Below are positions 33,408 to 41,870 of a DNA stretch of 64,000 bases, one piece after another (position 1 is the first letter of the stretch; each line of letters opens with the position of its first letter). This DNA is from Hymenobacter sp. DG25B (GTDB lineage Bacteria > Bacteroidota > Bacteroidia > Cytophagales > Hymenobacteraceae), in contig NZ_CP010054.1 in NCBI RefSeq assembly GCF_000801315.1, positions 1,426,001 to 1,490,000 of the forward strand, read 5' to 3'. The position numbers and the translations under genes are program-made. The notes under the pieces were generated by a model. That model was not told the origin of the DNA and made no database searches. It was given only the letters and a program-made list of their open reading frames with translations.

Positions 33408-34601
33408 TTAATTCCAGCCGTCGTTGGCCGGGGCCGCTTTCTTCACTTTCTGCTTGCTTTTGCCAGCGGGTGTCTTGGTTTTTTCCTTCACCTTCTCGGG
33501 AGCAGCCGTGGCGGCTGGCGCCGGGGTGGCAGCAGGCGAAGCTACCGGAATAGAAGCCTCCACGGGTGGCGGCGCCATATCGGCGGCGGGTTTAATCTGG
33601 TCGGGCGCTTCTACGGGCTTTTCCTTCACTTGGGCCATCAGCATGGAGTTGGGCACCAGCAGGTTTTTCTTCCAGGCGGTGAGCTGCTCGTCCAGCTTTT
33701 CTTTTTCTCCTTTGGTGATGGGCTTTTTTAGAAGCTTATCCAGGTTGGGACGGCCGGCATCCTGCCAGGCGGTAAGCCACATAGAAGCTACGGTGGCCGG
33801 GGCCAGTTGCAGCCGGAACATCACCATACCGCCAACCTGCTTGTGGTAAGCATCGGCAAAGGCATCGGAGTAGGCCCGGCGGGTTTTGCCGAAGCGGTGC
33901 GAGAAGGAGTATTTCTGCTCGGGCGTGAACGAGCGGCCTACCTTTTCTTCCAGATCAAAGGTGGCACCCAGGAAGCCATAAGATTGCTGCAATACTTCCC
34001 AAATGGCTTGCTGCGGGTCTTTCAGGTACTTGCCATCCTTGCCATAAAGCTTGTACTCGCCAATGTGGCGCTCGGGAAGCTTGCTTTCCCACAGCGCGTG
34101 CAGGCCCTGCTGGTTGGAGAGCTGCCCGTCGTAGTTTTCGGTGGTGTGCAGGGGCACGTAGGCATCGGCTATGTAGTGGCCCAAATCAGCGGAAAGACTG
34201 ATAATGGCAGTGGTGTCGCCGGTGCGGAAGGCCTGAGTCAGCTTGTTCTGCACTTCCAGTATCGTCCACGGCACGGTGCCGTATTTGCGCAGTGTATCGG
34301 CGGAGTATTTGGCTACGGCCTTGTCCCAGGCTTTGGGCACGGTATTAAAAGGGTCGTCACCGAAATGGTCCATGTCGATGAAGTGCCGGCTGGCCTCCAG
34401 TGTATCTATCTCGCGGCGCTGATCAGCCGCCGTGGACAGCTGCACCAGCCGGTTGAGGTGGCGGAAGTAGAAGCCCTGCATGCCGCCGGGCAGCGAGTAT
34501 ACCGCAATCTGCGTAATGACTTTGTGGCCAAAAAAGCCCCAGCCCGGCGACAGCATCGGGCAGAGCAAGACCAGTAACAGCGTAGTAAGTAGTTTCTTCA
34601 T
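33408..34601 (-). CDS. S1/P1-type nuclease / zinc-dependent phospholipase C superfamily protein
   Basis: A 397-residue exported protein. Signal peptide (LTTLLLVLLCPMLSPG) then GWGFFGHKVITQIAVYSLPG, where Trp and His near the mature N-terminus match the tri-zinc site. ASRHFIDMDHFGDDPF, SLSADLGHYIADAYVPLHTT and HALWESKLPERH give further His/Asp ligands. The family contains single-strand nucleases and phospholipases; S1/P1-like enzymes in Bacteroidota are mostly annotated by homology. The last 90 residues are Pro/Ala/Lys-rich (VASPAATPAPAATAAPEK, KTKTPAGKSKQKVKKAA) and likely disordered, an addition to the fold. Confidence 0.88.
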   Translation of the reverse strand: MKKLLTTLLLVLLCPMLSPGWGFFGHKVITQIAVYSLPGGMQGFYFRHLNRLVQLSTAADQRREIDTLEASRHFIDMDHFGDDPFNTVPKAWDKAVAKYSADTLRKYGTVPWTILEVQNKLTQAFRTGDTTAIISLSADLGHYIADAYVPLHTTENYDGQLSNQQGLHALWESKLPERHIGEYKLYGKDGKYLKDPQQAIWEVLQQSYGFLGATFDLEEKVGRSFTPEQKYSFSHRFGKTRRAYSDAFADAYHKQVGGMVMFRLQLAPATVASMWLTAWQDAGRPNLDKLLKKPITKGEKEKLDEQLTAWKKNLLVPNSMLMAQVKEKPVEAPDQIKPAADMAPPPVEASIPVASPAATPAPAATAAPEKVKEKTKTPAGKSKQKVKKAAPANDGWN

Positions 34602-34729
34602 GAGCGCAAAGGGTAAGCAGCGGGCAGGTCACACAAACCCAAAGTTCGGTATTTTTCCGCGACGGCCAAAGCGGAAGCGCCCAGATAAAACCGCTGATAC
34701 TCTACCTTGTACCTGATATTTCCGCATCC

Positions 34730-35767
34730 GTGACCAGCATCTCCAAAAAGAAGATTTCGTACAGCATCAGTGCCCCGCTGCGCAGCTACCTGCGCGAGTA
34801 CGACCGGGAAGCGCAGCTGCCCGTTACCTACCACGACCTGTTGCGGATGAGTGGCGCTTTTCCGCTGATGGACCGGAAAGGGCGCGATACGCTCTGGGAA
34901 ACGGTGTTTTATGAGCCGCAAACCCTGCAGGACCTGTCCCGGGGCCTCACGGAAGTATATGCCCTGCTGAAAACCGGCGGCGACCTGTCCTTTACCGAGC
35001 ATCTGCTGGCCGACCGCATCGACTATTGCCGCTTCGGCAACAGCCAGCCCTTCCGGGTGCGCATCGTGAATCAGTTCAATGATAATTATGATTATTTCTA
35101 CGTGAAGCGGGCCGATGCCTCCCGCGTATACGGGCTGGAACTGGAGCACGTGCTGGCGCCCAACAGCATTAACTACCTGGTAAGTGGCCAGACCCTGATT
35201 GAGGAGCACATTGCCGGCATCCCCGGCGACGACTTTATCCGGGACCGGCTGCAGCGCCCACACCTCAACCAGGTGCGCATTGCCAAGGAGTTTGTGAAGT
35301 TTAACGAGCGGTGCTTTGCCCGCCTGCTGGGCGATATGCGCGCCTATAATTACGTGGTAGACGTAACGGCTGATTTTGAGGACGAGCAGTACCGGGTGCG
35401 CGCCATCGACTTTGACCAGCAGAGCTATGAGGGCAAGAAAACTATGTACCTGCCCCAGTATTTTAAGGATAACCGCGCCATTGTGCAGCTATGTACCCGC
35501 CTGCTGGCCCCGGAAACCATTCGGCAATACCAAACGGAGGAGCGCACGCTCATGCTGCGTCGCGCCCGCGCCGAGCGCTACCGCCTCAAAAACCTCATTG
35601 ACTGTATGCGGCAGGACGAGCTGGCTCCCCGCGAGAAGATAGAGCAGCTAAAGCAGGAGCTAAATGAATACCATCATAGCTGCCGCTTTAACCGTTGTGA
35701 CTCCATGGGCGACATCGTGCGCCTGCATCTGAAGCTGATGCTGGGGCGGGCCCGCATGGCGAAGTAG
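34730..35767 (+). CDS. Conserved hypothetical protein, possibly kinase-like
   Basis: A 345-residue cytoplasmic protein starting with GTG (TSISKKKISYSISAPLRSY). It has no signal peptide or TM. FYVKRADASRVYGLELEHVL, the loop VSGQTLIEEHIAGIPGDDFI, RIAKEFVKFNERCFARLLGD and VRAIDFDQQSYEGKKTMYLP are ordered as in a small-molecule kinase or kinase-like fold (Glu in EEHI, Asp pair in IDFDQQ), but no confirmed catalytic HxDxxxxN loop is visible. The C-terminus is helical and basic. I cannot assign a substrate. It stands between the nuclease (divergent) and a barrel protein (convergent). Confidence 0.7.
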   Translation: MTSISKKKISYSISAPLRSYLREYDREAQLPVTYHDLLRMSGAFPLMDRKGRDTLWETVFYEPQTLQDLSRGLTEVYALLKTGGDLSFTEHLLADRIDYCRFGNSQPFRVRIVNQFNDNYDYFYVKRADASRVYGLELEHVLAPNSINYLVSGQTLIEEHIAGIPGDDFIRDRLQRPHLNQVRIAKEFVKFNERCFARLLGDMRAYNYVVDVTADFEDEQYRVRAIDFDQQSYEGKKTMYLPQYFKDNRAIVQLCTRLLAPETIRQYQTEERTLMLRRARAERYRLKNLIDCMRQDELAPREKIEQLKQELNEYHHSCRFNRCDSMGDIVRLHLKLMLGRARMAK

Positions 35768-35776
35768 AAAAAGGGG

Positions 35777-36424
35777 TTACCGCGGGCCCAGATTAATAGC
35801 CAGACCTACCGAAATTTCAACCCCGCCGGGGCTAATGGTTTCCACCAGGTTGCGCAGCTCCATAGAGGGGCTGTAGCCATTCTGATAGGTAATTGGGTCG
35901 CCGGTAAAGCGCACGCCGTAACCCAGCGTGCCCAGCAAACCCAGGCGGCCGGGCTGCCAGCGCAGGCCGCCGCGCAAATGCAGCACCCCACTTGGGGCCA
36001 TGCTGTACACGGCCTGTTCCTGGTTTAGCTCTACCTCCACGTTATCCAGGCGCCCACTGCGCACCAGATTAGCGCCCAGGTAGGGGGAAAGCTCACTTTG
36101 CGGGCGCAGGTAGTAGCGCGCGCCGACGCCAATTTTGCCGCCCACGCCAATACCTAACCCGGCATTTACATCCAGACGGGGCGATACATGGTGACCGTAG
36201 GAAAAACCAAGCCCGCCATAAGGTGCGCCCCAGCCTACTTCCATGCTCAGCACGGAACCAGTGTAGGGGGAGGGCTGCTCGGAAAGCAACGGCGCCGCCG
36301 GAGTAACCACGGCCGGCGCGGTAGGCTGGGCCGGAGCAGTGGGTTGGGAGTTGAGCTGGGTCTGGGCAGTGGCGCTCAGCGCGGTGAGGGTGAGGCCGGA
36401 GGCCAGGAGTATAGATAATTTCAT
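35777..36424 (-). CDS. Small outer-membrane beta-barrel-like protein
   Basis: A 215-residue exported protein: signal peptide KLSILLASGLTLTALSATAQ, a Pro/Thr/Ala-rich linker (LNSQPTAPAQPTAPAVVTP), then amphipathic strands such as LSMEVGWGAPYGGLGFSYGH, GVGARYYLRPQSELSPYLGA and GVEISVGLAINLGPR with terminal hydrophobic/aromatic residues, the pattern of an 8-strand outer-membrane barrel. No enzyme motif. Its function is unknown. It ends 9 bases from the convergent 34730 gene. Confidence 0.75.
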   Translation of the reverse strand: MKLSILLASGLTLTALSATAQTQLNSQPTAPAQPTAPAVVTPAAPLLSEQPSPYTGSVLSMEVGWGAPYGGLGFSYGHHVSPRLDVNAGLGIGVGGKIGVGARYYLRPQSELSPYLGANLVRSGRLDNVEVELNQEQAVYSMAPSGVLHLRGGLRWQPGRLGLLGTLGYGVRFTGDPITYQNGYSPSMELRNLVETISPGGVEISVGLAINLGPR

Positions 36425-36524
36425 AGAGCCACAAATATGGATGGATTACCCGAGGAAAAGCAGGCAGCCAGAAAAAAATGTGGTACTACGATTTGCGGAA
36501 AATCAACAGTAAGCCAATGGAGGT

Positions 36525-37043
36525 TTAACTGCCCTTTACCAGGGAATTGGGCGCCTCCTGGCGGCGGGTTAGCAGCTCATCCAGCCTGGTATAAATAAAC
36601 TCAGCGGCCTGGTCCCGAAACTTATCCGTTGGGCCTTTTAGCTGCTCCCGGTACTCTTGGGCGTGGCCCTCCAGCAAAATGGTAACGAAGATGGTGCCCG
36701 AGGGCTTATCCGGAGTTTCGGAAGCGCCTGGCCCAAACAGTCCGGTAATAGCTACGCATACATCGGCCGTAGGTAGTTGCTGATGCAGGCCCTGCGCCAT
36801 TTCGTTGGTGGTCTGCTGGCTTTCGGCGGTATAGGTGTCCAGGGTTTTCTTTTTCACGCCCAGCAGGCGCTGCTTGGCCTCGCCGTGGTAAGTAACTACC
36901 GAGCCCAGTAGTACTTCGCTTATGCCCTGCGCCGGAGCCAGCTGCGCCGTAGCCCAGCCACAGGTACAGCTCTCGGCCAGGGCCAGCGTGAGTTTGTGCT
37001 GCAGGAATTTTTTAACCAGATCATCAACCAAGGTAGATTTCAT
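36525..37043 (-). CDS. CinA family C-terminal domain protein (nicotinamide-nucleotide amidase-like)
   Basis: A 172-residue single-domain CinA protein. LALAESCTCGWATAQL corresponds to the AESCTGG motif, LLGSVVTYHGEAKQRLLGV and YTAESQQTTNEMAQGLHQ follow, then VCVAITGLFGPGASETPDKP and SGTIFVTILLEG. E. coli PncC of this type deamidates NMN. The AESCTCG instead of AESCTGG change and the GLFGPGASE loop differ from textbook sequence, so activity is likely but unverified. It stands alone. Confidence 0.9.
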   Translation of the reverse strand: MKSTLVDDLVKKFLQHKLTLALAESCTCGWATAQLAPAQGISEVLLGSVVTYHGEAKQRLLGVKKKTLDTYTAESQQTTNEMAQGLHQQLPTADVCVAITGLFGPGASETPDKPSGTIFVTILLEGHAQEYREQLKGPTDKFRDQAAEFIYTRLDELLTRRQEAPNSLVKGS

Positions 37044-37175
37044 AAAGAGAGCGTAACTGGGCTATAGAAAGTATGCTCCCATACGCCAGACAGTCCCAGG
37101 GAAGTTGCAGATATTCGAATGCTGATCAAATTTCTAAATAATAGTGCCGCGCCTGCTTAGTAGAAATAAATCATT

Positions 37176-37670
37176 TTATTGATATGATTTTTGAACGTCT
37201 ATTATATTTATGTTCATTGGTGCATGTGTTATTACTGCAGAAATAGTAACCTCTTTGTATTTAAAAACAATTGGTAAATGGCTCTTTTCTAAGTAATCAA
37301 CTTTATAAGAAATTTTTACGGGCATAATGTAAGATGGATTGCTATGTATTAGGTCCAGTGAAGGGTCCAGAGAATATTTTTTATTTATGCCTAGCTCGTT
37401 TATTTGATCAAGTCCCATAGAAAATGACAAGCCTATTTTTGCTTGTGAAATCGACTTGTATATGTCTGAGGTATCAATGTGCTCTGTTGGGAAGAAGACA
37501 ACGGGATGCTGCCCATCTTCAGACCTATCACTTATAAGAAGATAACCTTTTCCAGTAAATACGTTCTTTATGTTATGATCATCCTGTTCTTTGTTTTCGC
37601 ATGATATTAGTGTCAATAAAAAACAGATCAATGCATTTTGGATCATCTGTGTAAATTTTATGTATTTCAT
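37176..37670 (-). CDS. AT-rich lipoprotein, function unknown
   Basis: A 164-residue lipoprotein with lipobox near LTLISC (about residue 24). The mature part (KGYLLISDRSEDGQHPVVFF, KYSLDPSLDLIHSNPSYIMP) has no family I know. The gene is strongly AT-rich, like the orphan at 981..1532 and unlike its neighbours, which suggests horizontal origin or a fast-changing orphan. Intergenic DNA on both sides is also AT-rich. Start at ATG 37670 after a TTTATG-like leader. Confidence 0.65.
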   Translation of the reverse strand: MKYIKFTQMIQNALICFLLTLISCENKEQDDHNIKNVFTGKGYLLISDRSEDGQHPVVFFPTEHIDTSDIYKSISQAKIGLSFSMGLDQINELGINKKYSLDPSLDLIHSNPSYIMPVKISYKVDYLEKSHLPIVFKYKEVTISAVITHAPMNINIIDVQKSYQ

Positions 37671-37744
37671 AATATTTATTATTTATAAACGCGAAATTAT
37701 TGTTTAAAATATTGCGTTATTTTTTAGCAGTATAAAATGGGTAT

Positions 37745-39037
37745 TTACTCCTGCTTATACACCACGCCCTGCTTCATCACGAAGCGCACCTGCTGCATTA
37801 CTTTAATATCCTGCTCCGGGTCGCCCTCCACGGCCACCAGGTCGGCCAGTTTGCCGGGCTCCACGGTGCCCAGCTGCTCCTGCTGCCCCAGCAGCTCCGC
37901 CGCCCGCACCGTCGCCGCCTGCAGGGCTTCTCGGGCCGGCATGCCGGCTTCTACCATGTACTGAAACTCCAGGGCATTCACGCCGTGCCGGAATACGGAA
38001 GCATCGGTGCCAAACGCAATTTTAACCCCCGCCTTGTAGGCGCGCCCAAACGTGTCCTGCAGCTTGGGACCAATGGCCAGCGCCTTGGGCGTAACCAGGG
38101 GCGGGTAGTAGTTGGGGATTTTAGCGGAGTCGGCTACCGATTTGCCGGCCGTGATGGTGGGCACGTACCAGGTGCCGTACTTCTTCATCAGCTTAATGCC
38201 TTCGTCATCCATCAGAGAGCCATGCTCAATGCTGGTTACGCCGGCCCGGATGGCCCGCTTAATGCCTTCCGGACCGTGGGCGTGGCAGGCCACTTTCAGG
38301 CCCAGATCGTGGGCGGTTTGCACAATGGCTTTTATTTCTTCCTCCGTCATTTGGGCGCCGCTGCCATCTTTGGCCACGCTCAGCACCCCGCCGGTGGAGG
38401 CAATCTTAATCAGGTCGGAGCCGCGCTTGTACTGCTCGCGCACGGCCTGGCGGCATTCGTCGGGGCCGTTGGCTACGCCATCGGCGGGGCCGGGCACGCC
38501 CATCAAATCCTGCCGGTAGCCGTTGGTGGGGTCCATGTGGCCGCCGGTGCCGGAAATGGCTTTGCCGGCGGTAAATACCCGCGGGCCCACTACTTGCCCC
38601 CGGGCTATAGCATTGCGCAGGGCCGTGTTCACGCCGGAGCCCCCCAGGTCGCGCACGGTGGTGAAACCGGCCAGCAGCGTTTTGCGCGCGTGCTCCAGGG
38701 AGGCAAAGGCTACATCGGCGGGGTTTTCGGTAAACTCTTTCAGGAAGTTGTCCTTGCTGGTTTCGCCCTCCAGATGCACGTGGCAGTCAATGAGGCCCGG
38801 CAGCACGGTTTTATTTTTCAGGTCGATGACTTTATCCGAAGCGGCACCGGTTTGGTAGCCCGGGTTTACGGCCACAATGCGGCCTTTTTCCACTACCACC
38901 GTCATGCTGGTTTGGGCGCGCGGGCTGCGCATATCCAGCAGGCGGCCGCAGTGCACGTAAGTTTTTTGGGCCTGAGCAGAAAAACCACTCAGCAAGGATC
39001 CAGCGGTGAAAGCCAGCAATAGTAAAGGTCGACGCAT
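37745..39037 (-). CDS. Secreted metal-dependent amidohydrolase (imidazolonepropionase-like)
   Basis: A 430-residue amidohydrolase with signal peptide (LLLLAFTAGSLLSGFSAQA). VLPGLIDCHVHLEGETS holds the HxH pair near 84-87, LIKIASTGGVLS the carbamylated Lys, VACHAHGPEGIKRA and GVTSIEHGSLMD two further His, and IAFGTDASVFRHG the catalytic Asp. This matches the Xaa-Pro or peptidase-like amidohydrolase group that hydrolyses acylated amino acids or dipeptides in the periplasm. The substrate is unknown. The divergent neighbour is the acyl-CoA-binding protein gene, with a 16-base palindrome between them. Confidence 0.92.
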   Translation of the reverse strand: MRRPLLLLAFTAGSLLSGFSAQAQKTYVHCGRLLDMRSPRAQTSMTVVVEKGRIVAVNPGYQTGAASDKVIDLKNKTVLPGLIDCHVHLEGETSKDNFLKEFTENPADVAFASLEHARKTLLAGFTTVRDLGGSGVNTALRNAIARGQVVGPRVFTAGKAISGTGGHMDPTNGYRQDLMGVPGPADGVANGPDECRQAVREQYKRGSDLIKIASTGGVLSVAKDGSGAQMTEEEIKAIVQTAHDLGLKVACHAHGPEGIKRAIRAGVTSIEHGSLMDDEGIKLMKKYGTWYVPTITAGKSVADSAKIPNYYPPLVTPKALAIGPKLQDTFGRAYKAGVKIAFGTDASVFRHGVNALEFQYMVEAGMPAREALQAATVRAAELLGQQEQLGTVEPGKLADLVAVEGDPEQDIKVMQQVRFVMKQGVVYKQE

Positions 39038-39072
39038 ATGGAGAACAGGAAAGGGAAGAAAGAAGATAAATT

Positions 39073-39088
39073 ATGCTGCATGCAGCAT
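39073..39088. promoter_or_regulatory. 16-base perfect palindrome between divergent genes
   Basis: ATGCTGCATGCAGCAT is a perfect palindrome flanked by AATT on each side (one base offset). It lies 35 bases upstream of the amidohydrolase start and 70 bases upstream of the ACBP start, so it could be an operator for one or both. No regulator gene is next to it. Confidence 0.4.
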
Positions 39089-39157
39089 GAATTCCGGCAG
39101 GATAAGTAACTTGCTCACCACGAGTATAGCGTATTTTCCCTCTTACATCCCGATTTT

Positions 39158-39418
39158 ATGGCAACCCAGGAAGAATTTGAAGCAGCGGCTCAGCGTGCTC
39201 AGCAATTGCCCAGCAAACCCTCCAACACCGTGCTGCTCCAGCTATATGCTCTCTACAAGCAAGCCACCGATGGCGACGTACAGGGCGACCGGCCCGGCGG
39301 CTTCGATTTTAAAGCCATTGCCAAGTACGATGCCTGGGCCAACCTCAACGGTAAAAGCCAGGACGATGCCCGCCAGGAGTATGTAGCCCTGGTAGATTCC
39401 CTATTTCAGGGCGCATAA
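39158..39418 (+). CDS. Acyl-CoA-binding protein
   Basis: An 86-residue four-helix protein of the ACBP family: EEFEAAAQRAQQLPSKPSNT, then LLQLYALYKQATDGDVQGDR with the KQAT-x-GD motif, FDFKAIAKYDAWANLNGKSQ, and DDARQEYVALVDSLFQ. The Tyr/Lys residues that contact CoA are kept. Such proteins bind long-chain acyl-CoA esters in the cytoplasm and are found in a minority of bacteria, including Bacteroidota. It is followed by a strong terminator. Confidence 0.96.
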   Translation: MATQEEFEAAAQRAQQLPSKPSNTVLLQLYALYKQATDGDVQGDRPGGFDFKAIAKYDAWANLNGKSQDDARQEYVALVDSLFQGA

Positions 39419-39437
39419 GTCTGCCTAAAACACCCAT

Positions 39438-39475
39438 TAAAAAAGCCCCGGCGTAGCTATGCCGGGGCTTTTTTA
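39438..39475. terminator. Bidirectional intrinsic terminator after the ACBP gene
   Basis: AAAAAAGCCCCGGC and GCCGGGGCTTTTTT form a perfect 14-base stem with a short loop. It separates the ACBP gene from the convergent CDGSH gene. Confidence 0.92.
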
Positions 39476-39493
39476 ATGCTGATCTGCGCAGCG

Positions 39494-39715
39494 CTATACT
39501 TTAGGCGCCGGCAGGTCGAAGGCTTCGGCATTGTGCTCGAAGTGGCCTTTGTGGGAGCCGTCGCAGAAGGGCTTGTTCTTAGAAAGCCCGCAGCGGCAGA
39601 TGCTCACCCGCTCGCGGCCCGCCAGGCCGTAGGTGTTGCCCTGGGCATCTACAATTTCAAATTCTCCCTCTACGCGGAGGGAGCCGTTGCTCAGAACTGT
39701 GATTTTAGTGGCCAT
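39494..39715 (-). CDS. CDGSH iron-sulfur domain protein
   Basis: A 73-residue protein with the CDGSH signature CRCGLSKNKPFCDGSHKGHF: three Cys and one His bind a 2Fe-2S cluster. The N-terminus (ATKITVLSNGSLRVEGEFEI) matches the beta-cap of bacterial single-CDGSH proteins, preceded by GLAGRERVSI. Its role is redox or Fe-S transfer. It is monocistronic, reading toward the terminator at 39438. Confidence 0.96.
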   Translation of the reverse strand: MATKITVLSNGSLRVEGEFEIVDAQGNTYGLAGRERVSICRCGLSKNKPFCDGSHKGHFEHNAEAFDLPAPKV

Positions 39716-39799
39716 GAAGTGGGGTATTAAAGGGATGATAAGTTGATTCTGAAAAAGGGCAATACCGGCGGAGCAGCATTAGTCTGCCCCAATAGTTGA

Positions 39800-40318
39800 T
39801 TAGCGCAGCTCTTTGCGCATCACGTAGTCGTGCATCCAGTAGGGGCCAATGGGAATATCTACCTCCTGGTGGCGCTGGAAGCCCTGGTGCTCATAGAAAG
39901 CAATGGCAGGGTTGTAGCGGTTCACGTTCAGCTCCAGCGTGCGGCCGCCCAGCTGGTGGGTGGCCTGCTCTACGGCCTGAATAAGATGCTGGCCCAGTCC
40001 CTGGCCCTGGTGGGAGGGAAGCAGGTAAATCTTATGCAGCTTGTAGAGGGCTGCGCCCGTGGGCTGGCGCGAAAAAGAGGCGTAGCCGGCCGGGTGACCA
40101 TCCGCATACAGCAGCAAAAACGTGTGTCCTTCCTCCGCCATCTGCCGCTGCAGGGATACCGGCGTGTAAATCACCCGGTACATGTAGTCAATCTGCTCCT
40201 TTGAGATGATGAACCGGTAAGTTGGCTCCCAGGTAGCCTCCGCCAGCTCAATAATGGTAGGAATATCCTCCAGCGTAGCAGGCCGGATGGTAACAGAAGC
40301 GGGAGCAGCAGACGTCAT
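39800..40318 (-). CDS. GNAT family N-acetyltransferase
   Basis: A 172-residue single-domain GNAT. VTIRPATLEDIPTIIELAEA starts the fold; FLLLYADGHPAGYASFSRQP is beta 2-3, KIYLLPSHQGQGLGQHLIQA the acetyl-CoA loop (Q-x-x-G-x-G) near 109-117, and ELNVNRYNPAIAFYEHQGFQ the terminal strands. The acceptor substrate is unknown; the RimI-like pattern suggests amines or N-termini. It is divergent from the 40461 gene. Confidence 0.92.
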   Translation of the reverse strand: MTSAAPASVTIRPATLEDIPTIIELAEATWEPTYRFIISKEQIDYMYRVIYTPVSLQRQMAEEGHTFLLLYADGHPAGYASFSRQPTGAALYKLHKIYLLPSHQGQGLGQHLIQAVEQATHQLGGRTLELNVNRYNPAIAFYEHQGFQRHQEVDIPIGPYWMHDYVMRKELR

Positions 40319-40460
40319 AACAGGTGCAAAAACGTCATTTTTTATTCAAAAAACGAACATGAGCTGGGTGCGCCCACGTTTTTGGGCCGGAAATTGCCGG
40401 GCCGCTTATACCGTATTCCGGAAGCCCACCGTTCTTCTTACCTGTTCTACTTGCCACCAC

Positions 40461-41117
40461 ATGAAACGACTTTCTCTGACTTTCGCCCTGTTGGCCGCTG
40501 GCCTTTCCCTGTCGCCGCTGGCTGCCTCGGCGCAGCAAAAAGGAACTACCCGAGCCACCCAACCAGCCTCTGCGGCCGCCGAGCGCGACCTGCGCTCCTT
40601 TGTAGACTGGGTGAGTGATAAGATGGATAAGGCCGAAACGGGCGCCCGCCGCGAGTGGCCCGGCCTGATGGCCGACTTCGACCGCCAGAGCAAGCGCCTG
40701 GACAAAGCCACTGATAGCCTCTCGGTGCAGTCGCGGCGGGAATACAGCGCCCAAAAGGCCCGCTACCAGGCTTGGTCTGATGAGCAGCAGCGCCTGGAAG
40801 CCCAGGAAAAGCAGCCTGAAACTGCCCAGCAGGCGCAAAACCGGCTGCTCAATGAGCAGGTAGCCATTAGCCGCGCCCCGGCCGCCGACCTGCCCGAGCT
40901 GTATGAGCACCTGCTAACCAACACGCGCGAGCAGCGCCGCCAGTGGACGCTGCAGGACTGGGCCCTGGCCAGTGATGTGCTTACCCGCTTAAACACGCGG
41001 TATGAGAAAGTGCGTCAGCAGCTAACCCTGGAGCAGCGGCTGCGGGTGCGCTCTTTGCAGGGCGAATTCCGCACGCTGGAGGCTGCCCGGGCTGGCAAAG
41101 AAGTCTATGTGCGCTAA
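40461..41117 (+). CDS. Secreted helical protein of unknown function
   Basis: A 218-residue protein with signal peptide KRLSLTFALLAAGLSLSPLA (cleavage near SAQ, residue 25). The mature part is almost wholly helical and rich in Gln, Glu and Arg: AERDLRSFVDWVSDKMDKAE, ARYQAWSDEQQRLEAQEKQP, then QRRQWTLQDWALASDVLTRL. Coiled-coil propensity is high. I recognise no family. ATG 40461 was chosen because the signal peptide starts there; the open frame extends upstream without sense. A periplasmic stalk or chaperone-like protein is possible. Confidence 0.75.
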   Translation: MKRLSLTFALLAAGLSLSPLAASAQQKGTTRATQPASAAAERDLRSFVDWVSDKMDKAETGARREWPGLMADFDRQSKRLDKATDSLSVQSRREYSAQKARYQAWSDEQQRLEAQEKQPETAQQAQNRLLNEQVAISRAPAADLPELYEHLLTNTREQRRQWTLQDWALASDVLTRLNTRYEKVRQQLTLEQRLRVRSLQGEFRTLEAARAGKEVYVR

Positions 41118-41139
41118 TTAGCACCAGCCGCGTACTATG

Positions 41140-41583
41140 CTACGCGGCTTTGTGTTGCTGATACAGCCACTGACTGGCCGAAGGAATATCGTAGAAAAGT
41201 TGGATAGGTAGGTGCTTGCCCACCTTTTCTACGAATTCCGTGGAAATTAAATGGCTTTCCATATCCGGCGAAAAGACGTAGGCAAAGGCCCGCAGGCCGG
41301 CATCCAGAGAAGCCGGGAGCCATTCAAACTCCAGCCAGGGCATGGCTTCCGACCAGTCGCCGGTGGCGCGGGTTTTATCGTTCAAAATCAGCGGGAAGTG
41401 GTATTGCTGCTGCAGCTTCAGGGCTGCTTTGGCCACCTGAATAACTTCCTTACCCGTTAGATTGCCACTCCAGCTAATGTAAAGAAGCTGCTCGTTGGCA
41501 TAATTCCGAAACGAGGCAATGAGGTTTCCCTGCGCATCGTTCACGGTGCCCAAATCGGCGTAGGTAGTGGAAAGAAATGGCAT
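41140..41583 (-). CDS. STAS-like small protein, second copy
   Basis: A 147-residue cytoplasmic protein. NLIASFRNYANEQLLYISWS, LTGKEVIQVAKAALKLQQQY, FPLILNDKTRATGDWSEAMP and RAFAYVFSPDMESHLISTEF follow the same order of strands and helices as the protein at 17171..17584, with about the same length. Both resemble small STAS/SpoIIAA-like proteins that Hymenobacter relatives encode in numbers. No phosphorylatable Ser motif is clear. Its function is unknown. Confidence 0.6.
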   Translation of the reverse strand: MPFLSTTYADLGTVNDAQGNLIASFRNYANEQLLYISWSGNLTGKEVIQVAKAALKLQQQYHFPLILNDKTRATGDWSEAMPWLEFEWLPASLDAGLRAFAYVFSPDMESHLISTEFVEKVGKHLPIQLFYDIPSASQWLYQQHKAA

Positions 41584-41870
41584 GTGCGGAGACGTAACTT
41601 GAGCATGCGGATAAGGGGCCGATGCTCCGAGGCGGAATACTTACAGAACGGTAATCCTGGTTTCTTCCCCGCCAGGGCCTTTTTCAGGTTGGTGAGAAGC
41701 AGAAACGCAAGGATAATGAATTGAAAATATACTCTTTTTTGAGTATTTAATCCAGCAAATAAGCGTAGTAGCTGCCGGGCAATTAGCGGCCCTAAGCTGG
41801 GCAATAAATGATGCGGGGGCCACGGGTTTCCACTACTTTTGTAGCTCACTTATTGTCCTTCCTTTCGCTC
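41584..41870. other. Intergenic stretch with a short hairpin
   Basis: A 287-base gap between divergent genes. ATACTC-TTTTTT-GAGTAT at 41729-41746 is a small perfect hairpin. TACTTTTG at 41834-41841 is the candidate promoter of the kinase gene. No other coding or RNA signal was seen. Confidence 0.45.
41834..41841 (+). promoter_or_regulatory. Candidate -7 box of the deoxynucleoside kinase gene
   Basis: TACTTTTG fits TAnnTTTG and is 30 bases before the ATG at 41871, a normal spacing. No clear -33 element. Confidence 0.5.

Noticed and set aside
37985..39022. Open frame of 345 codons on the plus strand
   Set aside because: Antisense to the amidohydrolase gene, which has all catalytic residues; the shadow has no domain.
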